A stretch of DNA of 64,000 bases from the NCBI GenBank assembly GCA_039619475.1, contig CM077115.1:554984826-555048825 (forward strand), written 5' to 3'. This DNA comes from Icerya purchasi. Its lineage: Eukaryota; Arthropoda; Insecta; Hemiptera; Monophlebidae. Positions within the stretch are counted from its first letter, which is position 1; every line of letters begins with the position of its first letter. The position numbers and the translations under genes were made by a program. Positions 57,638-64,000 of the stretch are shown here, in pieces. The notes beneath the pieces are model-generated. The model made no database searches and had not been told where the DNA came from. It saw nothing but the letters and a program-made list of their open reading frames with translations.

Positions 57638-58305
57638 TGATACGAATTCGGTATTTACGGCGCTATCTAGCGATGATGTCGAGCTAGAAATTATTCTCCG
57701 ATTAAATCATTAATTTTCGATCTCTCGGCATCATCGTATTGTTCGTTGTCGGCGGAGAATACGGCCGGGATATTTACACGACCGAATTTGTTATTTCCGA
57801 TTTCTGTTGAATTTCTCGCCTCGGGAAGTGTTAAGGGGTTGTGTAAGTGTCCTGGTATGTGCGGTCTGCGACAACAGGATAGCGTCTGTCGGCCGCGCGA
57901 GCCGTGTGAGATGAGTGTTACAACGGCTATGTAATATTAAGTGATAAGGATTTCGGCAATGTACCGTTAGTTTTGTTAAATTATTATCGAGCGAATTTAA
58001 TGAAATAAATGTACAGTTAGTTACCGTTGGATTGAGCACAAAACGAGTCGTCATAACACTAGTCAAAAAGTACGTTAACCTAGTCGCCGTATAGTAATAT
58101 TTTGTGCGGGGCAATTTTGGCCGAATTTCTTGTAAAACTCATTTATTTTTCGGGTACGCGTTACTACAGTCAAATTTCATGTGAATTAATGTTGTTTTTA
58201 CCGAATATACGTGTTTTTTGAGACAAGCTGTGTTTTTTTATTGAACCCGTGGTGCGGAGAGGCGGATTCGCAATTATTTTTGATAAGTTTCCGGTGTGTC
58301 GATCA
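57638..58305. mobile_element. probable solo LTR, 668 bp, 5-bp TATAT duplication
   Basis: Begins TGATACGAATTCGG and ends GGTGTGTCGATCA, i.e. TG...CA with imperfect inverted tips (TGATACG versus TGATCGA). TATAT lies directly outside both ends (57633-57637 and 58306-58310). The interior is GC-richer than the surroundings, has an AATAAA-type signal near 58002, and has no real coding region although it is open for short stretches on both strands. It separates two pieces of one LINE. A 5-bp duplication suits Gypsy- or BEL-type elements, but TATAT within a TA repeat is weak evidence by itself. Confidence 0.6.
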
Positions 58306-58389
58306 TATATGAAAATCTAGTCCTCCCATAGAAGCAGAATCGTCAACAATAAGAATAAACAACAATAAGAAAAGATAAGAGTGAAGAAG

Positions 58390-58510
58390 AGAAATTCATT
58401 TCAATATATGTTATATCTGAAAATTTAGAACATGGAAGATCGGTTGCTGCAATTTACTTAGATATCCGTAAAGCCTTTGATAGTGTAAATTAAAATTTAT
58501 ACATCAAGTT
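58390..58510 (+). pseudogene. decayed LINE ORF2, segment 3 (RT motif A)
   Basis: ENLEHGRSVAAIYLDIRKAF followed by DSVN is RT catalytic motif A of CR1/Jockey-like LINEs ('A.FLDI.KAFDSV.H'), followed by a stop. It continues segment 2 beyond the solo LTR in protein order. Confidence 0.78.
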
Positions 58511-60190
58511 ACGACAAAGTGGATAGTGAAACAAGAAACAGACAAGGTCAACATATTAAACTTTCATAATGCAGTTAGAGCCTAAAATAATGGAAGATTT
58601 TTTTTTTCTTTTGAGGAAATGTCTCAAACACTTACTGACAATTGCTGAAACGATTGCAATGTCCACGACGTATAGCAGTCAGAGTGACTGGAACTGTCTT
58701 CAAACCAAATCTGAATTATCACCTTTGAAGAGCTTCATCGAGAAGAACGATGGATCGACTACAGGAGAAACACGAGCAACCTGAAGAAAAGGGAATTTTT
58801 TCAAAGAACTCATCGCGTGGTGTATGTTGCAAGAACAGACCATGTACCATAATTAATCGTGCCACGGACTTGTAACAATCTAATCATCAACGGGAAACAA
58901 GAATTAGAATTATTTTTTTAATGGAATAACCATAGAGCACTCTTATATGAAAACATACGTCCTCCCATCGCTAACGTAAAATGGGTTATAGTAGTGTTAC
59001 TATGCGCGTTCCTCACTCGAATAGTATAGTACAGAGTATGTAAGAGAAATTCAAAGAAATCACACGTGCAATCGGGTGCTAGCTGTGAACCGTAATGCCG
59101 TTTAAAAAGATCTGATTGTGCACCGCCATATAATATCATTCGCTGAAAGTGAAGATAAAAGTGATAACGAGTAGACTCCAAGATTTGAGGGGCAGCTGCA
59201 ATGGAAGAGAAATCAGTCAAAAGTCGCATCACACAACTTTTTGATCAGCATATATAACTCGAGCGTATCAGATTTTTTCATCATTATTAAGAATATAAAG
59301 CAATGTCGACTGCAAAGTGTTATCAAAGTTAGGATCATAACCCGATAATAGGGATTTGAGACCTGAAGTACTTACGCAAGTGTCCTATAATAAGCAAAAG
59401 CGCAGATTTGGATAATATTCTCTCGGGTATATGAATCAAAAAAAGAAACTTATCGTCCGTTTAGAAAGACCAAACGAATCGGAACAGTGCAGATGAAAAC
59501 GTTTGTCGCATAACGTTCGTAAAAAGTAGCAACAGTTTACAGATCCGCTAGTAACGCATGAAGATAACGTAATTCAAAAACGAAAAATTCTCCAGAGATA
59601 CATGAATCTGAAAAACAACAAAATCCTGTTAAAAGTAGTTTAATCAGGTATCGCGAGCATTGGGACACAAAGATGGAGAAGGAGTAAGATCAGCTGTTTC
59701 GATGAGTCCTTTTTAAAAGTCCTGCTATTTCTGATCGTAGAAAATCCAGGGAAATTCGAATAAAGAGATTTTGGTGAGTTACCGAGTAGAAAAGATGATT
59801 GGGGAAATCATAAAAAAAATCTCAACATTAAATGCATTCAAATTTTAACGTATATTTTTAATTATAATATTAGGAATTGTTCCAAAATATTCGAAGGGAA
59901 TTTTCATAATTCTAATAAATAATTCCATTACCTTCCATAGACCGATTAGTCTGCTAAGTGCATTGCCCAAGATGATTGAAATATCAAACACGACACTGTG
60001 TATTCTAAAGATTGTGCGCTGAAATTTCATACTAGAAGTTTGGACTTTCGAATTTATCAGATGTACAGAATCGTCAATTACCTTCGTCATTCAAAAATCA
60101 TCAGTATTATAACGTTGTATTTCTCGACATGGAGTAGCCTTTCGATCGAATTAGTTGCATAAATTTTTTTTATATAAACGGAAAAGTGTG
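58511..60190. other. no recognisable gene
   Basis: Probably includes further remains of the plus-strand LINE, but no motif could be assigned. The 104-codon minus frame at 58918-59232 shows no domain. Confidence 0.4.
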
Positions 60191-60199
60191 TTTCATAAA

Positions 60200-60333
60200 A
60201 CAATATATATGTATATATATATGTATGTATGTTTATATATAGATGTATATGTATATATATATATGTATGTATATATGTATGTATGTTTATATATAGATGT
60301 ATATGTATATATATATATATGTATGTATATACT
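60200..60333. repeat. compound TATG/TA microsatellite
   Basis: Mixed (TATG)n, (TATA)n and GTTTATATATAGATGTATAT units, the last occurring twice about 60 bases apart. Confidence 0.92.
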
Positions 60334-60765
60334 GATATAATAATTTTAGTGTATTAATGCAATTATAAAAAAACAGTACATTTAAAAAAATTAAATAATT
60401 AACTATGAATACGGCTAGAGTTCATTATCTCAGTGCGATATACTCATATTGCACCACATCGTGGCAATGAAGTAATATGTATATGAAGTTTGCAATTAGA
60501 GAATTTGCTTTTGTACATTCTTATATTTTGAATGTATTTTTTCCTTATAGTTTTCATTATTACATTAGTTACATAAAAGTTACTATCATTTTTTAATGTC
60601 TAAAATTTGCTGTTAATCCGTTATAATATTTCCGTGAAGTTTTTTTTTTAATTTTAAAGATTCCAGCAATATTCATCTCTACAGTACGTCACTAAAAACC
60701 GGCTTTCATTGTTTATAAGTAGATATGAAAATTCATTTTCCGGAGTAAATAATAAATATACACGA

Positions 60766-60967
60766 CATAATAAAATAAAAACAATACAATCGACAGAAAT
60801 CATTATTCTTTAACATATTACAACACCAACACATGTTTCATTGTGACAAACTACATATTCATATATTATGAATATGTAGTTTTGTCACTACGGAACATGT
60901 GTTGATGTTGTAAAATGTTAAAAAATAATAATTTCTGTCGATTACACATTGTTTTTATTTTATTATA
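60766..60967. repeat. foldback element, about 90-bp arms
   Basis: Left arm AATAAAATAAAAACAAT...ATCGACAGAAAT...ACACATGTT...ACTACATATTCAT and right arm its reverse complement with a few indels, meeting at ATTCATATATTATGAAT. No flanking duplication was clear and no sequence is shared with the foldback at 22923-23368. Confidence 0.8.
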
Positions 60968-63900
60968 CATGAACACAAGAATGGTTTTGGTACTTAATAA
61001 ATACTTTTAAGGCAATTTTTTTAAAAAGTGCATCTTTAACAACAACCTGTATTCGGGCAAAATGGAGATTTTCTTAATGACCACCAAAGGTAACTTTATA
61101 TAATTTGATATATTCAATATACGAAATGAAAAAGAGAACAGAAGTAATTTTTTGCCTGAATTTTGCCGCGTGAAAATGTAAAAATTACCGGTTAGGGCAC
61201 ACCGGTAAAAATATTTCTCTGTTATTTGATTAATTGCCATTTTGTTTTATACGGGAGAAAAAAGGAAAATGAAGGAAACGGAAAAATAAAAAATTAACAA
61301 TTATAAGCGGGGCCCTCTCTAATAAAGTGATAACGGTAAAAATAAAAGTGTAAAACACAGCAGAGGTCTTAGAGATATTCCAAGAATCCGATAAGTTGAA
61401 ATATTTAAACACGTTGCGTCCGATTATACATATTTACAATAGTGTTCGAGTTTGTGTCTATGTAAGGTAGAGTCTGTCATCAGTGACCTAATGTGATCAG
61501 GGTGGGTTATCAGCAGAAGTCGCTAGTTATCGGCGATCCCCCAAAAGCGGGGAAACAAACTAAAATATACGCACATGTACGTATGTGTGTACGATATAGC
61601 CATCGCTTTTTCCGTAGTGTGCCTCGCATTAATACACACAAGGAACGCGTACCGACACTTACTCGAATCATTTACTCGTCTATTCGTACTGCGCTGGTGC
61701 TAGTAAATGCATAAACACAGCGTGTTGTTGCCCAATTCCAAGATTCGATCCGACCAACTTTTTTTCGGATATACATATATAAACACATGTTGTGTCCGTG
61801 TGTATTTCCGTTCGTTTATCATCGGTACTCTGCATGTGTGCAATTTGAAACTTTGTAATTAATGTGTGTAGAAACGCGTTATTAAAGATGACTGCGAGAT
61901 CATGGAGAACATTTTCTAGAATTACAAGCCAACCGTATTATCATTTTTTTACTTCCTCCTCTATTTGCGGCAACGTTTATTGTAACGACGTTTAAATTAA
62001 ATTTATCAAATAATTTAAAAAAGTTACCGGTGCTATATATCGATTTTTCTTTTAATCGCTGCGACTAATTTTGAAAATTATCCTAGTCTCTAATTATTCG
62101 ATTTTTGTTTTCTTTTTTTTTTTCGTCTTACTTTTAGCTTGTCTAAAAATGTCTGTTACTCATATTATATTATCAGTTGCAGTGTAACTACACTTTTACA
62201 TATTCAACTTAGTAGCGTATGGAAAATTTAAATATTAAGAGGTGAAAAAATAAGGTATTCTTTTCGTTTGAAAAAATAACTCTGGCCTAGCAGTGTTTCT
62301 TTCATTGATAACACACAAGAAACGATGGTATGGTATAGAACTGATAGAAATTCTCTAATAGTTCTTTAATGTAACACGAATAGGTTTTTGGGCTAGGGGT
62401 CATTCCAAATTTTACATGGCGCGGCCGTGACAATTTTACAATGCATCGACAATTATGACTTACGTGGCAATCAGTAGTTACTATGTGCTAAGCTCAAAAA
62501 CATATTTTTTTGTTTTTTTTTGTGTAGTGAAAAAAATGTGAATATTTTTTTTTTCTTGCATTTTCCAAAAATGAATTTCTATTCAGCTTATAATCAATAG
62601 GCCGAGTATATTTCTTCACTTTAGGCCTCTGCATCATCTTAATTCATTTTTTTAAAAGTTTAACCGTGTAATATACTTTCAAAAGTTCCCCATTGTAATC
62701 TTGACTTCGACTTTAATTCTTCTATCCTCTTTTCTTTAAATTTTATTACTTTTTCTTAAATTTCTTCTACCGAAGTTTTTTTTTTTTTTTTCATCTTCGA
62801 ATTTTAAAAATGTTTAATCTATTCTCTTTCACTAATTTCCATCGATTCTTTTTTCACATTTGCTTTCTTTAATTTTGAATCGTCTTAATTCAAAAATATC
62901 TGCATTAGTTTTCTTTATTTATAGCGTCTCCTTACTGATTCGTTTCACTGCCGTTCACGATTTTCTGTTCGTAATTATTCTTCCGGTGTCTCAGCATCTT
63001 TATCTTTGGAGGTGTACCTTTTACCGTATATTTCGATTTCAAGTTATCTCTCCTTTTACTCGACTTTTTTTTGTATGGTTATTATGATTACTACTATTGT
63101 TATTAGTTTTTTACCTACTTTACCTGCTCGTTTTTTGTTTTTTTTGTTTTGCTGAAAATTGTCATTAGTTCAACAGACTTAGATAATTATAAAAGAAGAA
63201 TTCAAAAAATTAATATTTGATTCGATTAGACAGTAGGGATATAAAGGAAGCAAGAGTATGAAAGAGGCACTGTACGGGGTGAAGATTCTTAACAGTTCAG
63301 AGTAAAAAAATAAACGCTCGGGTAAAAGGAAAGAACATTGAAATAGGATGTGATTGAGATCATATACCCAAATGGCAGATTTAATCATAATTTATTTCTA
63401 GTATTGAGAAGAAATGGAGTAGAAGCAGATGAAAATCGAGAAAATGATGCAAGAAGAAGGCTATGATTAAAACAAAAGCAACAAATAGCCAAGACTGTGG
63501 AGCGTATAAGAGAGGGCAAGAGTATCTGGAAAATCGTGGACAGTGAGTAAAAAAAAATGTTTGAATGGACAAGTATGAAGAGTGGCAGAATTAGAAAATG
63601 AAGAAGAATAGGAATTGAGTCATAGTTTGAAATGAGTCATTCATGGAAAGAAGAGCAATATTATGAGCTGAAAATGTACTCGCAATCTGCACTGGAAACG
63701 GAAGAACGGGCTAAATAATCTACTATCCGATTCCCGATCTTAGATCGAGTGAAGGAAGAAAAAGTTATGAATGAGGGAGTATATGAGAAATAGTACATAA
63801 TCGGAAGAGGGAGAGGAAGAAGAAATGTGATAGCCTGTAAAGCACTTCTGTTTTGTATGTTATGTTTTTAATTGAGTATAATAGAATTTGATATTATTTA

Positions 63901-64000
63901 TTTTTTTCACCTCTACTTAATCTTATTTATATTGTTCCTTTTCGGCAATATTTATATTGCATACATATCTGAGAGGGGGGTTTCAGGGTCCCCTCAACTC
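60968..64000. other. no recognisable gene
   Basis: A GC-richer stretch at 61490-61830 is open for 73 codons on plus without motif. From 63170 the plus strand is strongly purine-rich with no frame. The last 34 bases (GAGAGGGGGGTTTCAGGGTC, then CCC) resemble the G-rich tip of a MITE cut by the window edge. Confidence 0.4.

Noticed and set aside
57746..58114. Overlapping frames of 62 and 107 codons on opposite strands as a gene
   Set aside because: They lie inside the probable solo LTR, are open on both strands, and carry no motif.
60155..60340. 61-codon plus frame rich in Tyr/Ile/Met
   Set aside because: Translation of the TATG/TA compound microsatellite.

Overview
This is eukaryotic, almost certainly arthropod (probably insect), nuclear DNA. 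It is A+T-rich, with long introns, many (TA)n tracts and a dense layer of decayed transposable elements: R1-clade, Jockey-like, RNase H-bearing and endonuclease/RT-type LINEs, a Penelope-type endonuclease trace, hAT-like and Harbinger-like DNA elements, MITEs, foldbacks and one probable solo LTR. Bacterial gene logic (operons, RBS, CRISPR) does not apply. No closer taxonomic placement can be defended from the sequence alone.

The one clear host gene is a SoxE-group HMG-box transcription factor (vertebrate Sox8/9/10, fly Sox100B) on the minus strand. Its HMG box is split between an exon at 28555-28701 and one at 8621-8872, about 19.7 kb apart. A serine-rich exon at 765-1003 joins in the same splice phase after a further 7.6 kb. 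All junctions carry AG acceptors and GT donors with compatible phases, and the intron inside the HMG box is at the classical SoxE position. The exon with the start codon and dimerisation domain was not found, and the C-terminal exon(s) must lie beyond position 1. Most of the first 28.7 kb is therefore SoxE intron.

Layout. 1-300: LINE RT fragment. 765-8872: two SoxE exons; their intron holds a GIY-YIG fossil, a MITE and a hAT-like fossil. 8.9-28.5 kb (second SoxE intron): RNase H LINE fossil (10.2-11.4), a 1.9-kb Harbinger-like element with a coding fossil (12.8-14.7), a decayed LINE (14.9-16.8), a SINE-like insertion (18.1), an R1-clade LINE sitting inside a 9-bp tandem array (20.5-22.7), a foldback element (22.9-23.4), a 24-bp minisatellite (24.6) and a perfect 189-bp palindrome with hammerhead-like core motifs (27.6). 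29-40 kb: a MITE with 10-bp target duplication, LINE fossils, a 76-bp minisatellite, a (TA)n-associated repeat with a nested LINE, and a Jockey-like element with a 715-codon open frame. 43-47 kb: two endonuclease/RT LINE fossils. 48-53 kb: no recognisable gene, but one candidate plus-strand first exon. 53.6-58.5 kb: a MITE, then a plus-strand LINE broken into three pieces, one break being a probable 668-bp solo LTR. 58.5-64 kb: mostly featureless, with a foldback and microsatellites.

Apart from SoxE no genes can be seen working together; the window is mainly a record of nested and sometimes target-choosy mobile elements in and beside a developmental regulator. All calls come from reading by eye; family names rest on recalled motif patterns, and no search was run.
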